A DNA stretch of 64,000 nucleotides from NCBI RefSeq assembly GCF_031457805.1, contig NZ_JAVDXI010000001.1, positions 434,001-498,000 on the forward strand. Reading direction: 5' to 3'. The DNA is from Caulobacter sp031457805. GTDB taxonomy: Bacteria; Pseudomonadota; Alphaproteobacteria; Caulobacterales; Caulobacteraceae. The notes under the pieces were generated by a model that was not told the DNA's origin, searched no databases, and saw only the letters and a list, made by a program, of their open reading frames with translations. Position numbers and translations under genes: made by a program. This document shows positions 36,185 through 45,962 of the stretch, in pieces (the first letter of the stretch is position 1; each line of letters begins with the position of its first letter).

Positions 36185-37165
36185 CTACTGTTGTTGTTGT
36201 TGCTGCTGCTGGTGCAGCTCCTCGCGCAGGGCCGTGTCGGGTCGGCGGCGCCCGCCCGCAAAGGCGGGGCGGGCCATTCGCAGGAACTCCGGCTCGGCCA
36301 GAGCGGCGCGCGCGCGACGCACCGAGACGCCGACGGCAAGCTGGCTTTCGGCGTCGCCCTTGTAGACTCCGCGCGAGGGCGTGACATCGGCATAGTCGCG
36401 ACCCACGGCCACCGCCACGTGCCGTTCGCCGGCCATCATGTTGTTGGTGGGGTCGAAGCCGACCCAACGCAGGCTGGGCAGAAACACCTCGACCCAGGCG
36501 TGCGTGGCGTCGGGATCTGAACGGTCTCCCGCCTCGCGATCGGTGAACAGGTAGCCCGAGACGTATCGCGCCGGCACGCCCCAACCGCGACAGACGGCCA
36601 GCATGATGTGCGCAAAGTCCTGACAGACCCCGCGCCCGGCGCTCAGCGTCAGATCGATCGGGCTGTCGGCGTCGGTGACGCCGGGCTGGTACTCGAACGC
36701 GCTGTAGATCGTCTCCGAGAGTGTGCGAACGGCGGTCAGGGGATCACGACGTTTGAGCGCGTCGAGGTCGTGTTCGTTGATGAAGGTCTGCAGCGCCTCG
36801 GTCGTCCTCACGAAGCCATGTGGGCGCAGGAAGTCGAAGCATTCCCCGCGTACGAACTCGCTGCGAAGCCGGTCCCATTCGCCCATGTCCAGGTGGTTGG
36901 GGCGCTCGCCAGGCGATTCCGTCTCGACCGCCGAGCGGGCGATGATGGTCAGGTTGTCATGGGGCTGCGGCACGTCGAAGTGATAGACCGCATTGCCGAA
37001 GCTGTCGGCGTAGGAGAACACCTGCGCCGCAGGGTTCAGGTCCAGCTCGAAGCTGACCAGACGCTGCCGAGCTGTCTTCTGGGGCTGCATCCACAGCTCC
37101 ATCAGGCTTTCCCGGACAGGACGCTCGTAATGGTACTGGGTGACGTGTCGAATTTCGAGCAGCAC
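36185..37165 (-). CDS. Transglutaminase-like protein with polyglutamine tail
   Basis: A 326-residue protein of the bacterial transglutaminase-like family (N-terminal beta domain YHYERPVRES, then a papain-like domain). The catalytic Cys lies in GRGVCQDFAHIML, the His in DATHAWVEVFLP and the Asp in WVGFDPTNN. It is the last gene of a set with an alpha-E protein and a circularly permuted ATP-grasp protein. The C-terminus is eight glutamines, coded by CAG and CAA repeats (36188-36211). A role as peptidase or amide transferase on a peptide made by the ATP-grasp partner has been suggested for such clusters. Confidence 0.88.
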   Translation of the reverse strand: MLLEIRHVTQYHYERPVRESLMELWMQPQKTARQRLVSFELDLNPAAQVFSYADSFGNAVYHFDVPQPHDNLTIIARSAVETESPGERPNHLDMGEWDRLRSEFVRGECFDFLRPHGFVRTTEALQTFINEHDLDALKRRDPLTAVRTLSETIYSAFEYQPGVTDADSPIDLTLSAGRGVCQDFAHIMLAVCRGWGVPARYVSGYLFTDREAGDRSDPDATHAWVEVFLPSLRWVGFDPTNNMMAGERHVAVAVGRDYADVTPSRGVYKGDAESQLAVGVSVRRARAALAEPEFLRMARPAFAGGRRRPDTALREELHQQQQQQQQ

Positions 37166-37176
37166 GATCCGGGATC

Positions 37177-38124
37177 CTAGGCGGGCAGACGCGTTTCAAG
37201 GGGATAGGCCACGAACGTCTCGTAGATGGCCTCGTGGATTCGAGCGCACTCGTTGACCACGGTGGTCAGCAGCGGGCCGGCGCCGACGGCTTCCAGCTCG
37301 TCGACATCAGCGAACTGCAGTCGCGCCTTAAGTCGGCCTGCCAGTCGCTCGGGGCCCGCGCGCTCGTTCGCCGAGACGCTGCGCGCCATGGCGCTGAGAT
37401 GCTGTTCGATCTGCGCCGTCGCAAACCGGATCGATCGCGGGAAGTCCTCATCGAAAACCAGGAACTCCAGGATGTGGCGGGGTTCGATCTCGGCGGTGTA
37501 GACGCGAAGATAGGGCTCCAGCGCGCAGGCCATGCGCAGCACGCTGACCAGCGCCACGTGGTCTCCTAGGCGCCCGTGGGTGGGCGATTCTGCGAAGCAG
37601 ACTTCCAGCAGACGGGACACCAGCTGAGCACGCTCCATGTAGATGCCCAGCATCATGAACCGCCAGCTCTCGCCGTGGCTCATGGTCGTATCCGCCGCGC
37701 CTTTGAACAGGTGCAGGTCGGCGATCACGTCGTGCAGGAAGATGTCGGAGCCGGCGGCGAAATCCTTGGCCGCGTTCGGGTCGGTGACCTTGAGGTACAG
37801 CAGGTTCAGGCGTTCCCAGGTCTCGGTCGTGATCTGATCGCGAACCTGGCGGGCGTTCTCGCGGGCCCGCGCCAGCGACGAGACGACCGAGTTGGGATCA
37901 CTGCGATCCAGAACCAGCGCTTGGGCGGCCTCGAATGAGCCCACGCCAGCGCCGTCGCCGGGCTCGCCGACGGCGGCCAAGGCGATCCATACCGCTTGAG
38001 CGCCGGCGTCGGTCTGATCGAGCGTGGCGTTCAGCATCACGGTGGACAGGCGCGACAGATGCTCGGCCCGTTCGATATAGCGGCCCAGCCAGTAGAGGCT
38101 GTCGGCGACACGCGCGAGCATCAT
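37177..38124 (-). CDS. Alpha-E domain protein
   Basis: An all-helical protein of 315 residues. The start MMLARVADSLYWLGRYIERAEHLSR is typical of the alpha-E (formerly DUF403) family. Further family patterns are the SWRFMMLGIYMERAQLVSRLL helix, split here by position 190, and FDEDFPRSIRFA. The ATG at 38124 overlaps the stop of the ATP-grasp gene (ATGA), and the next gene follows 11 bases later. Alpha-E proteins nearly always accompany a circularly permuted ATP-grasp protein and a transglutaminase-like protein; they may be scaffolds. The biochemical role is not known to me. Confidence 0.88.
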   Translation of the reverse strand: MMLARVADSLYWLGRYIERAEHLSRLSTVMLNATLDQTDAGAQAVWIALAAVGEPGDGAGVGSFEAAQALVLDRSDPNSVVSSLARARENARQVRDQITTETWERLNLLYLKVTDPNAAKDFAAGSDIFLHDVIADLHLFKGAADTTMSHGESWRFMMLGIYMERAQLVSRLLEVCFAESPTHGRLGDHVALVSVLRMACALEPYLRVYTAEIEPRHILEFLVFDEDFPRSIRFATAQIEQHLSAMARSVSANERAGPERLAGRLKARLQFADVDELEAVGAGPLLTTVVNECARIHEAIYETFVAYPLETRLPA

Positions 38125-39641
38125 GGGCGGGCGCTCCCGTTGCCGGCGCCATTGGAGGGGCCGTCGTCGGCGAGAACCCAGGTGTCCTTCGAGCCGCCGC
38201 CCTGGCTGGAATTGACCACCAGCGAGCCGCGCTTGAGCGCGACGCGGGTCAGGGCGCCGGGGGTGACGATGGTCTTCTCGCCCGAGAGGATGAAGGGGCG
38301 CAGATCGACGTGGCGCGGCTCGATCCGGCCGTCCACCAGGCACGGCGCGGTCGAGAGCTGGATCGTCGGCTGGGCGATGTAGTTCTCGGGATCGGCCTTG
38401 ATCGCTAGCGCGAAGTCGTCGCGCTCCTTCTGGCTGGCGTGGGGACCGACGAGCATGCCGTAGCCGCCCGAGGCGCCGACGGCCTTGACCACCAGCTTGT
38501 CGAGATTGGCTAGCACATGGCTGAGCTGCCGCGGCTCGCGGCACAGGAAGGTCTCGATGTTGGGCAGGATGGCGTCTTCACCGAGATAATACCGGATAAT
38601 GTCGGGGACATAGGCGTAGACGGCCTTGTCGTCGGCGACCCCGGTGCCGGGCGCATTGCAGATCACGACATTGCCGGCGCGATAGGCGTTGAACAGGCCG
38701 GCGGCGCCCAGCGAGCTGTCGCGCCGGAAGGTCAGGGGGTCGATGAAGTCGTCGTCCACGCGACGATAGATCACGTCGATGCGGCGCAGTCCCGTGGTGG
38801 TGCGCATGTAGACCATGTTCTCGTGCACCACGAGGTCGCGCCCCTCGACCAAGGGCACGCCCATCAGGCGCGCCAGATAGGCGTGCTCGTAGTACGCGCT
38901 GTTATAGACGCCCGGCGTCAGCACCACGACCTGCGGGTCGGCGCGCCAGTCTGCGGCCATGCTCTTCATGGTCGACAGCAAGAGGTCGGGATAGCGCTCG
39001 ACCGGGCGCACGCCTGCGGCGCGATAGGTTCCGGGGAAGGTTCGCTTGGCCGCGTCCCGGTTCGCCAGCATGTAGGACACGCCTGACGGGACGCGGAGGT
39101 TGTCCTCGAGCACGGCGAACTGGCCATCCTGGCAGCGGATCAGGTCGCTGCCGCAGACATTGGCGTAGGCCTTGTGCGGCACGTAGAGGTGCTGCATCTC
39201 GCGGCGGTACGACGGGGCGCCGAGGACGAGTTCGCGCGGGATCACGCCGTCCATCAGGATCTGCTGGTCGCCGTAGATGTCGGCCAGGAAAAGGTTCAGA
39301 GCCCTCAGTCTCTGGGTCAGTCCGGTTTCGATCCGCGCCCATTCGGCGGCGGGAATGATCCGGGGAAACAGGTCGGTCGGGATGATCCGTTCGGTCGTGT
39401 TCTCGGCGCCGTAGACCGTGAAGGTGATCCCCTGAAGAAGGAACGAGCGCTCCAAGGTGCGTTGCCGCGCCGCAAGCTCATCGGCGCCTAGCGTGGACAT
39501 CCTGCCGTGCAGCGGGTCGTAGTGCTGGCGAACCTCACCCTCTGGCGTGAACATCTCGTCGTAGGCGACGCCCGGCAGGTAGGCGGCCTCCGTCATCGGC
39601 AGGGTCGGGGTGTCCGCTAGGGTCTGGGTCTTCGCCGCCAC
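38121..39641 (-). CDS. Circularly permuted ATP-grasp protein
   Basis: A 506-residue predicted peptide ligase of the circularly permuted ATP-grasp family (DUF404/DUF407). Visible parts include GVAYDEMFTPEGEVRQHY, the IYGDQQILMDGVIPRELV segment, FAVLEDNLRVPSGVSYML, VVKAVGASGGYGMLVGP (a glycine-rich nucleotide-binding loop) and PRHVDLRPFIL. Members are proposed to form amide bonds using ATP. It heads the three-gene unit with the alpha-E and transglutaminase-like genes. Upstream, a 254-base region shared with divergent tamA holds two GANTC sites (39698-39702, 39731-39735) and no gene. Confidence 0.88.
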   Translation of the reverse strand: MAAKTQTLADTPTLPMTEAAYLPGVAYDEMFTPEGEVRQHYDPLHGRMSTLGADELAARQRTLERSFLLQGITFTVYGAENTTERIIPTDLFPRIIPAAEWARIETGLTQRLRALNLFLADIYGDQQILMDGVIPRELVLGAPSYRREMQHLYVPHKAYANVCGSDLIRCQDGQFAVLEDNLRVPSGVSYMLANRDAAKRTFPGTYRAAGVRPVERYPDLLLSTMKSMAADWRADPQVVVLTPGVYNSAYYEHAYLARLMGVPLVEGRDLVVHENMVYMRTTTGLRRIDVIYRRVDDDFIDPLTFRRDSSLGAAGLFNAYRAGNVVICNAPGTGVADDKAVYAYVPDIIRYYLGEDAILPNIETFLCREPRQLSHVLANLDKLVVKAVGASGGYGMLVGPHASQKERDDFALAIKADPENYIAQPTIQLSTAPCLVDGRIEPRHVDLRPFILSGEKTIVTPGALTRVALKRGSLVVNSSQGGGSKDTWVLADDGPSNGAGNGSARP

Positions 39642-39895
39642 GCTTCTATCCGCTTGTCTTCGATCTTGGGCGCGGCCCCAAAGGAATGCGCCGTCTCGAC
39701 TCTAGGGCCTTCACGCAGCCTCGCTTCCCGGATTCGGCGTCCGCCAAGCGATTGCGCACGACTGCCTATCATTTGGGCGCCATTCGGCTGCTTTGAGAAG
39801 CGCCGCTGACAACGATCTGCGGCATTTCCGAACGTGACACGCGACCGGGCCGCGACTACAGCAGGGAAGGGGGCGCTTCGCGCGGGGAACGTGAT

Positions 39896-41680
39896 TTGGT
39901 GCTTGGGCGGACTTCCCTGGCTTTGGCGACGGTGACCTGGCTCGCGGCCTCGGTCGCGTGGGCCGACGAGCCGATGGCCCAGATTCAGGGCGTTGATGAC
40001 CGGGCGCTTCGCGAAGCCATCCAGCGCGCGCTATCCGACTCCAAACAACCGCCGCGCAGTCGCTCGGAAGCCCGCCGTCGCGCGCGCCAAGCCGGCGAGG
40101 ACGCGATCGCCGTTTTGCGCGCGGAAGGCTACTACGCCTACACCGTCGAGCCCGATGTGACAGAAGGCGATCCTCCGCGCGCCATTGTGAAGATCACACC
40201 TGGCCCGGCCTTTCTGCTGGCCGATCCGCGGATCGATTGGTCCGGCGCCCCGCCTGATGAGGGTGTGCGTCAGCGCGCCGCCGCAGCCATGCGGCTGACC
40301 GAGGGCGAACCTGGACGCTCCGCCGATGTCGTGGGCGCTGAGGGGCGCATCGTCGCCCAAGTCGCCAAGCTTGGTTACGCTGATGTCGCGGCGGAGCCGC
40401 GCGAGGTTGTGGTTGATCACGCCGACCATACGGTGCGCCCGACCTTCAAGATCGCGGCGGGCGACCTGGTGCGGCTGAATGGTGTGGAGGTCGTGACCAA
40501 GGGGCGCACCAACCCGGCTTGGGTCGGTCGTCTTGCGCCGTGGGTAGCCGGCGATGTGTATGATCCAGAGGACGTCGCGGAACTCGAGCGTCGGCTACGT
40601 GACACCGCCGTCTACGACTCGATTTCCGTGTCGCTCGCGGGCGCCGACAAGGCCACGGCCGAGGGCTATCGACCCGTGGTGGTCACGCTTTCCGACCGTC
40701 AGGCCCGCACGATCGAACTGGGCGCGGGTTACTCGACCAGCGAAGGCGCTGGCGTGGACGCGCGCTGGATCCGCTACAACCGCCATAAGCGCGCCGACAC
40801 CACCACCTACGCGCTGCGCTTCGCCAAGCTGGAGCAGCGTCTGGGCGCGGAGCTTTCCCTCCCGCACTGGCGGCGACCGCAGCAGACCCTGAAGTTGAAC
40901 AGCTCGGTCTTCCGCAATGACACCGACGCCTACAACGAGACGGGGGCCACGGTGGGGGTGGACCTCACCCGCCGGCGCCAGACCACGGCCTATCGCACCT
41001 TCGGGGTGTCATTCGATCTGTCGCAGACCAAGGAACAGGTGAACCGCAATGGCTCTATCGCCGGACGCAAGCTGAACCTTGCGACTTTGGCGGGCCTCAT
41101 GGCCTACGCCTGGGACTTCTCGGACGACATTCTTGACCCCAAACGAGGCTGGCGACTGGAGGCCCGCGCAGAACCGACCTACGTGGCGGGCGACACTACT
41201 GTGCCCTATCTCAAGCTCGCAACCCAAGGGTCCGCGTATCTACCGTTCGGCAAGCAGGACAGCACCGTCCTGGCCGCTCGCGCGAAGCTGGGCGCGATTC
41301 TCGGCGGTGGTATTCTCGATGTCCCTGCGTCGCGGCGCTTCTTCTCGGGCGGCGGTGGTTCGGTGCGAGGTTATGCCTACCAGGCGATCGGCCCGCGCCT
41401 TTCGGATAACACCCCGCAGGGCGGCGTCTCGCTGATCGAAACGTCATTCGAAGTCCGACAAAAGATTACGGATCGCTGGAGCGGCGTCGCCTTCATCGAC
41501 GCGGGCGCGATCGGCACGGACAAGACGCCGAGGCGCGAGGACTTCCGCGCGGGCGCGGGCTTTGGCGTTCGCTATGACCTCGGCTTTGGGCCGATCCGCG
41601 CCGATATCGCCACGCCGCTCGGGCGGCGCAAGGGCGACCCGAAGTTTCAGGTCTATCTCAGCATTGGGCAAAGCTTTTGA
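39896..41680 (+). CDS. tamA: Translocation and assembly module protein TamA (Omp85 family)
   Basis: Outer-membrane barrel protein working with TamB in outer-membrane protein or lipid transfer. The 594-residue product starts at a TTG (39896; a GTG one codon later is possible) with a signal peptide cut near SVAWA. POTRA-like domains fill about residues 30-250, and the rest is a 16-strand Omp85 barrel with the lid-lock motif VRGYAYQAIGP and a terminal aromatic signal (YLSIGQSF). tamB starts inside its stop codon. Confidence 0.93.
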   Translation: MVLGRTSLALATVTWLAASVAWADEPMAQIQGVDDRALREAIQRALSDSKQPPRSRSEARRRARQAGEDAIAVLRAEGYYAYTVEPDVTEGDPPRAIVKITPGPAFLLADPRIDWSGAPPDEGVRQRAAAAMRLTEGEPGRSADVVGAEGRIVAQVAKLGYADVAAEPREVVVDHADHTVRPTFKIAAGDLVRLNGVEVVTKGRTNPAWVGRLAPWVAGDVYDPEDVAELERRLRDTAVYDSISVSLAGADKATAEGYRPVVVTLSDRQARTIELGAGYSTSEGAGVDARWIRYNRHKRADTTTYALRFAKLEQRLGAELSLPHWRRPQQTLKLNSSVFRNDTDAYNETGATVGVDLTRRRQTTAYRTFGVSFDLSQTKEQVNRNGSIAGRKLNLATLAGLMAYAWDFSDDILDPKRGWRLEARAEPTYVAGDTTVPYLKLATQGSAYLPFGKQDSTVLAARAKLGAILGGGILDVPASRRFFSGGGGSVRGYAYQAIGPRLSDNTPQGGVSLIETSFEVRQKITDRWSGVAFIDAGAIGTDKTPRREDFRAGAGFGVRYDLGFGPIRADIATPLGRRKGDPKFQVYLSIGQSF

Positions 41681-44600
41681 GCGACGATCAGGACAAGCCC
41701 GATCTCGCCGACACGGTTTCCCAGGCGAGCGAGGCGGCGGCGAAGGTCGCCAGGAAGGTCGGCTGGCGCGGCGTGGCTCTGATCGCGGTCGGCGTTCTGG
41801 CTGCGCTGTTGCTGGTCATGGCTGGGGGGCTGCGACTAGCGCCCATCACGCCGCAGGGACGCATGTTCCTGGAGGCGCGCGCCTCAGGGCTCAAGCTCGG
41901 CCGGATCGGCAAGCTGCATATCGAGGGGCTGTCTGGCGATATCTGGAAGGACTTCGGCGTTCGCCGTCTGACGATCACCGACGAGAAGGGGATCTGGCTT
42001 GAGGCTCACGACCTTGAGGTCTCTTGGCGCGCGACAGAGCTCTTCGGCCGCCGCTTTCACGCCGAGCAGATCACAGCGCGCGACGTTATCGTTTTGCGGC
42101 GACCGACGATGGGGCCGAAGGGAAAATCCAGCGCCGCGCCTGTCTCGGTGGATCTCGACGCCTTCAAGTTTCGTCTGTTGACGCGGCCCGCCTTCAGCGG
42201 CGCGGCGGGTGATTTTGATGTGAACGGCGCCTATGAGATGGCGCGGTTGGGCGGACAGAAGGGCAAGATCGCGGCCGCTTCGCGCCTGCACGTCGGCGAT
42301 CGGCTCGATCTGGATTTCGATCTTGGACGATCGAAGTCGCTGCGCCTGCTGGCGGACGCGACCGAGGCCAATGGCGGCGCCATCGCCGGGGCTCTGGGCC
42401 TTCCGGCCGACAGGACCTTTGATCTCAAGGCCAAGGCGGAGGGCACGACAAGTCGAGCGGCGTTCGACATCGTGGCGCGGTCTGGGCGGGAGACCCCGCT
42501 TGAGGCGCGCGGCGCCTGGAACGAACAGGGCGGCGCGGCGCGCGGCCGTCTCGATCTCGAGGCCTCTAGGCTGACCGAGCGTCTGGCGCGCATGTTCGGC
42601 CCCAGCGCGGACTTCACTGTTGATGGGCGCAAGGCCACGGCTGATGGCCTCTCGGCTTTGAAGATCAGCGTCAACTCGCAGAACCTGATCCTGCGCGGCG
42701 AGGGCCTTGCCGAATTGAGCAAACGGCGCACGGGCCCTGATGGGATCGCGTTCAACGCTCGGGTGGGCGCCCTTAATCGGATCGTGACCATCCCCAAGAT
42801 GGGCCGCGGCGAGGCGCAAGGCGTGTTCCGGCTGATTGATGGCGGTTTCGTTGTCGAAGGCCGGACGGATGTCAGCGATCTGGAGTTGCTGGGCTATCGC
42901 CTCAAGCGCGCCACTGGCCCCGCGAAGGTCAGCTGGTCCAAAGGCGATCTGGCTATCGAGGCGCAGGCGACCACGTCCGGAGGCGGCGGCACGGGTTTGC
43001 TTGCGGTTCTGGGATCCAGTCCCAAGGCGACCTTCGAAGGCGGTCGGGTCAAGGGCGGGCGGTTCCTGATCAAGGCGGCGCGGATCGACGCCCCGAACCT
43101 GATCGTCACCGGCAAAGGTGGACGGGGGCTGCTGGGCGGCCTGTCGTTCGATGGCGAGATGAAGGTCGCAAGCCTCTCGCCCGTCCGTCCGGGCGCGAAA
43201 GGCGCGGTCAACGCCAAATGGTCAGCGTCCAGCTTCGCCGGCAGACCCTGGAGCTTCACGGTCGACGGGAAGACCGCCAACTTCGGAACAGGCTATGCCG
43301 AGATCGATCGCCTGCTTGGCGTGACGCCGCGCCTGTCTGGCAAGGCCAGCTGGAACGCCGGTGTCCTGACCGTGGCCGAGGCCAAGCTGGACGGGGCGAA
43401 CGCCGCGCTGACCACCTCGGGCAAGCTTGGACAGGGGCTGTCTCTGGACTTCGGCTTGGATTGGACGGCGACAGGGCCGTTCCGCGCAGGCCCCGTCGAG
43501 GTCGCTGGCAAGGCGATTGGCGACGGGCGCGTCGGCGGAACCCTGCGGGCGCCGCGCGCCGAGCTCAACGCCCTCTTCGACTCGATCGATCTGCCTAGGT
43601 TGCTGCTTTCAAAGGCGCGGTTGACGCTGACGTTTGCGCGCGACGCCAAGGGCGCGGATGGCGCGGCCGCCTTGCAGGCCGATAGTCAATACGGCCCGGC
43701 CCGGGGACGAGCGGCCTTCCGCTTCTCCCCGGGCGGGATTGAGCTAAGTGATGTTGACGTCGATGCGGGCGGGGCCAAGGCGCAGGGCGCGCTCTCGCTG
43801 CGCGACGGACTTCCAGCGACAGCGGACCTGAGGGTGGCCGTCAGTCAAGGCGCCTTCCTTCCACAGGGAACGGTGAAGGGCGCGGCGCGCCTGGTTGATG
43901 CGCCGGGCGGCGGTTCGCCAAGCGCCACCTTGGATCTTGTCGCCGAAGATGTGGTCAACGGATCCTGGAAGGTGCGATCAGCACGCATCAAGGCTGATGG
44001 ACCGCTCTCCCGCCTGCCGCTGTCGATCGACGCTCGGGGGGAAGCGCCCGGCGGGCTGTGGCGTCTCAACGGCGCAGGCGATCTGGCGCAAGCGGGGAAG
44101 ATCTATGACTTGACGCTGAACGCGTCGGGACGCGTGGGGCGAACCGAACTGAAGACCCGCGAGGCCGCGCGTATTCGTTTCGGCGACGGACCCACCCAAG
44201 CCCGCCTTCGATTGGCCGTCGACAAGGGGCGGGCCGATATCGATGCGGATCTTGGCGGCGCCACAGCGATGCTGAAGGCTGAGCTTGCCGGCGTCAGCCT
44301 GACCGCCTTCGATCCCGATCTGGATGGCGACATCGACGGGGCTTTCAACCTGCAAGGTCAGGGCGATGTCCTCACCGGCGATTTTGCGATGCGGCTTTCA
44401 CATGCGCGCGAGCGGGGCGCCAAGATTGATCAGTCGCTGGACGCCAAGATTCAGGGTCGCCTTAGCGACAGCCAGCTCACCATCATCGCCGACAGCGACA
44501 ACCGCCAGGGTTTGAAGGCCGAAGCCAACCTCGTGCTTCCGGTCGAGGCGTCGGCCAAGCCGCTGCGACTGGTCGTCAACAGGCGCAGGGGCGTCCAGGG

Positions 44601-45861
44601 GCGCTTCTCCGCCCAGGGGGAAATCAAGCCGCTTTGGGACCTGCTGCTCGGTCCTGAGCGGTCTCTGTCAGGCCGTATCAACCTGCAGGCCAGCCTGGGC
44701 GGCACGCTCGGCGACCCGCGCCTGATCGGTCAGGCGACGCTCGACGGCGGCGGTTTCGACGACGGTCAATCTGGGCTGCGGTTGCGCAACGTGACCTTGA
44801 GGTCCGCCCTGGCGGATAACGCAATCGACGTCAGCCAGGCGATCGGCGAGGACGGGCAGGGCGGGTCGATCTCGGGCGCCGGCCGCATCAGTCTGGCGCG
44901 CGGCGGCGAGGGGAACTTCAAACTCGACATGAAGAGCTTCCGGCTGATCGACAACGATCTGGCCTCGGCGGTGGCGACCGGTCAGGCCAGCGTAAACCGC
45001 TCGGCGGACGGCAAGATCAAACTAACCGGCGCGGTGACGCTCGATCGCGCGGACGTGTCGGCTCAGACCAAGACCCCGGCGGGCGTGGTGGCCATGGATG
45101 TCGTAGAACGCAATCGCCCCGGAGACCTGGACCAGGGGCTGCAGCGACGCGCCACGACGGGCGGCATGATCCTGGATCTCGACCTCAAGGCGCCGCGCCG
45201 CATCTTCGTGCGCGGCCGTGGTCTCGATGTGGAACTGTCCCTCGACGCCCATGTTGGCGGCACGTCGCTGGCCCCGCAGCTGAGCGGCGTGGCGCGGATG
45301 GTGCGCGGCGAGTATGACTTCGCAGGCAAGCGGTTCGAGTTTGACGACGATGGCGTCGTCTATCTCTCCACCCAGCTGGACCAGGTGCGGCTGGACCTGT
45401 CCGCAACCCGGGAGGATACGGCGCTGACGGCGGTGGTGCGCATTCTGGGCACGGCGGCCAAGCCCGAGATCACCCTGACCTCGAAACCCGAATTGCCCAG
45501 CGATGAGGTTCTCAGCCAGGTGCTGTTCGGCGCTTCGGCCGCCCAGCTTTCGCCGATCGAGGCGGCGCAACTGGCTTCGGCGCTTGCTGCGCTGGCCGGC
45601 GGCGGCGGGTTTGACGTGATCGGAAACCTCCGCAGCTTCGCACGCCTGGACCGGCTGGCCTTCGCCGAGAGCGCGACCGGCATGACCGTGGCCGGCGGCA
45701 AGTACGTCACCGACGATGTCTATGTTGAAATCATCGGCGGCGGCCGCGATGGCCCTGCAGCTCAGGTCGAGTGGCGGATTCGCCGGACGCTGTCCCTGGT
45801 CTCCCGCATTGGCGGCCAGAACGATGCAAAGCTTTCCGTTCGCTGGCGAAAGGACTATTGA
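41677..45861 (+). CDS. tamB: Translocation and assembly module protein TamB
   Basis: Very long periplasm-spanning protein (1,394 residues) of the TamB/AsmA-like group, anchored in the inner membrane by one helix (about residues 32-52). The body is repetitive beta structure forming a hydrophobic groove, and the C-terminal DUF490 domain (VRILGTAAKPEITLTSKPE, LPSDEVLSQVLFG) contacts TamA. The start is a TTG (MSDDQDKPD) overlapping the tamA stop, a conserved arrangement. Together the pair is thought to move lipids or help fold outer-membrane proteins. Confidence 0.93.
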   Translation: MSDDQDKPDLADTVSQASEAAAKVARKVGWRGVALIAVGVLAALLLVMAGGLRLAPITPQGRMFLEARASGLKLGRIGKLHIEGLSGDIWKDFGVRRLTITDEKGIWLEAHDLEVSWRATELFGRRFHAEQITARDVIVLRRPTMGPKGKSSAAPVSVDLDAFKFRLLTRPAFSGAAGDFDVNGAYEMARLGGQKGKIAAASRLHVGDRLDLDFDLGRSKSLRLLADATEANGGAIAGALGLPADRTFDLKAKAEGTTSRAAFDIVARSGRETPLEARGAWNEQGGAARGRLDLEASRLTERLARMFGPSADFTVDGRKATADGLSALKISVNSQNLILRGEGLAELSKRRTGPDGIAFNARVGALNRIVTIPKMGRGEAQGVFRLIDGGFVVEGRTDVSDLELLGYRLKRATGPAKVSWSKGDLAIEAQATTSGGGGTGLLAVLGSSPKATFEGGRVKGGRFLIKAARIDAPNLIVTGKGGRGLLGGLSFDGEMKVASLSPVRPGAKGAVNAKWSASSFAGRPWSFTVDGKTANFGTGYAEIDRLLGVTPRLSGKASWNAGVLTVAEAKLDGANAALTTSGKLGQGLSLDFGLDWTATGPFRAGPVEVAGKAIGDGRVGGTLRAPRAELNALFDSIDLPRLLLSKARLTLTFARDAKGADGAAALQADSQYGPARGRAAFRFSPGGIELSDVDVDAGGAKAQGALSLRDGLPATADLRVAVSQGAFLPQGTVKGAARLVDAPGGGSPSATLDLVAEDVVNGSWKVRSARIKADGPLSRLPLSIDARGEAPGGLWRLNGAGDLAQAGKIYDLTLNASGRVGRTELKTREAARIRFGDGPTQARLRLAVDKGRADIDADLGGATAMLKAELAGVSLTAFDPDLDGDIDGAFNLQGQGDVLTGDFAMRLSHARERGAKIDQSLDAKIQGRLSDSQLTIIADSDNRQGLKAEANLVLPVEASAKPLRLVVNRRRGVQGRFSAQGEIKPLWDLLLGPERSLSGRINLQASLGGTLGDPRLIGQATLDGGGFDDGQSGLRLRNVTLRSALADNAIDVSQAIGEDGQGGSISGAGRISLARGGEGNFKLDMKSFRLIDNDLASAVATGQASVNRSADGKIKLTGAVTLDRADVSAQTKTPAGVVAMDVVERNRPGDLDQGLQRRATTGGMILDLDLKAPRRIFVRGRGLDVELSLDAHVGGTSLAPQLSGVARMVRGEYDFAGKRFEFDDDGVVYLSTQLDQVRLDLSATREDTALTAVVRILGTAAKPEITLTSKPELPSDEVLSQVLFGASAAQLSPIEAAQLASALAALAGGGGFDVIGNLRSFARLDRLAFAESATGMTVAGGKYVTDDVYVEIIGGGRDGPAAQVEWRIRRTLSLVSRIGGQNDAKLSVRWRKDY

Positions 45862-45962
45862 GTACGCAAGGCTGTTGCGCGGGCCCCCGGTTACCTCGTC
45901 TGAGGTGAGCACGATTTGCCCGCGGCCCTTGGTTATCTTGACTGAGGGAGGAACGAGCTTTC

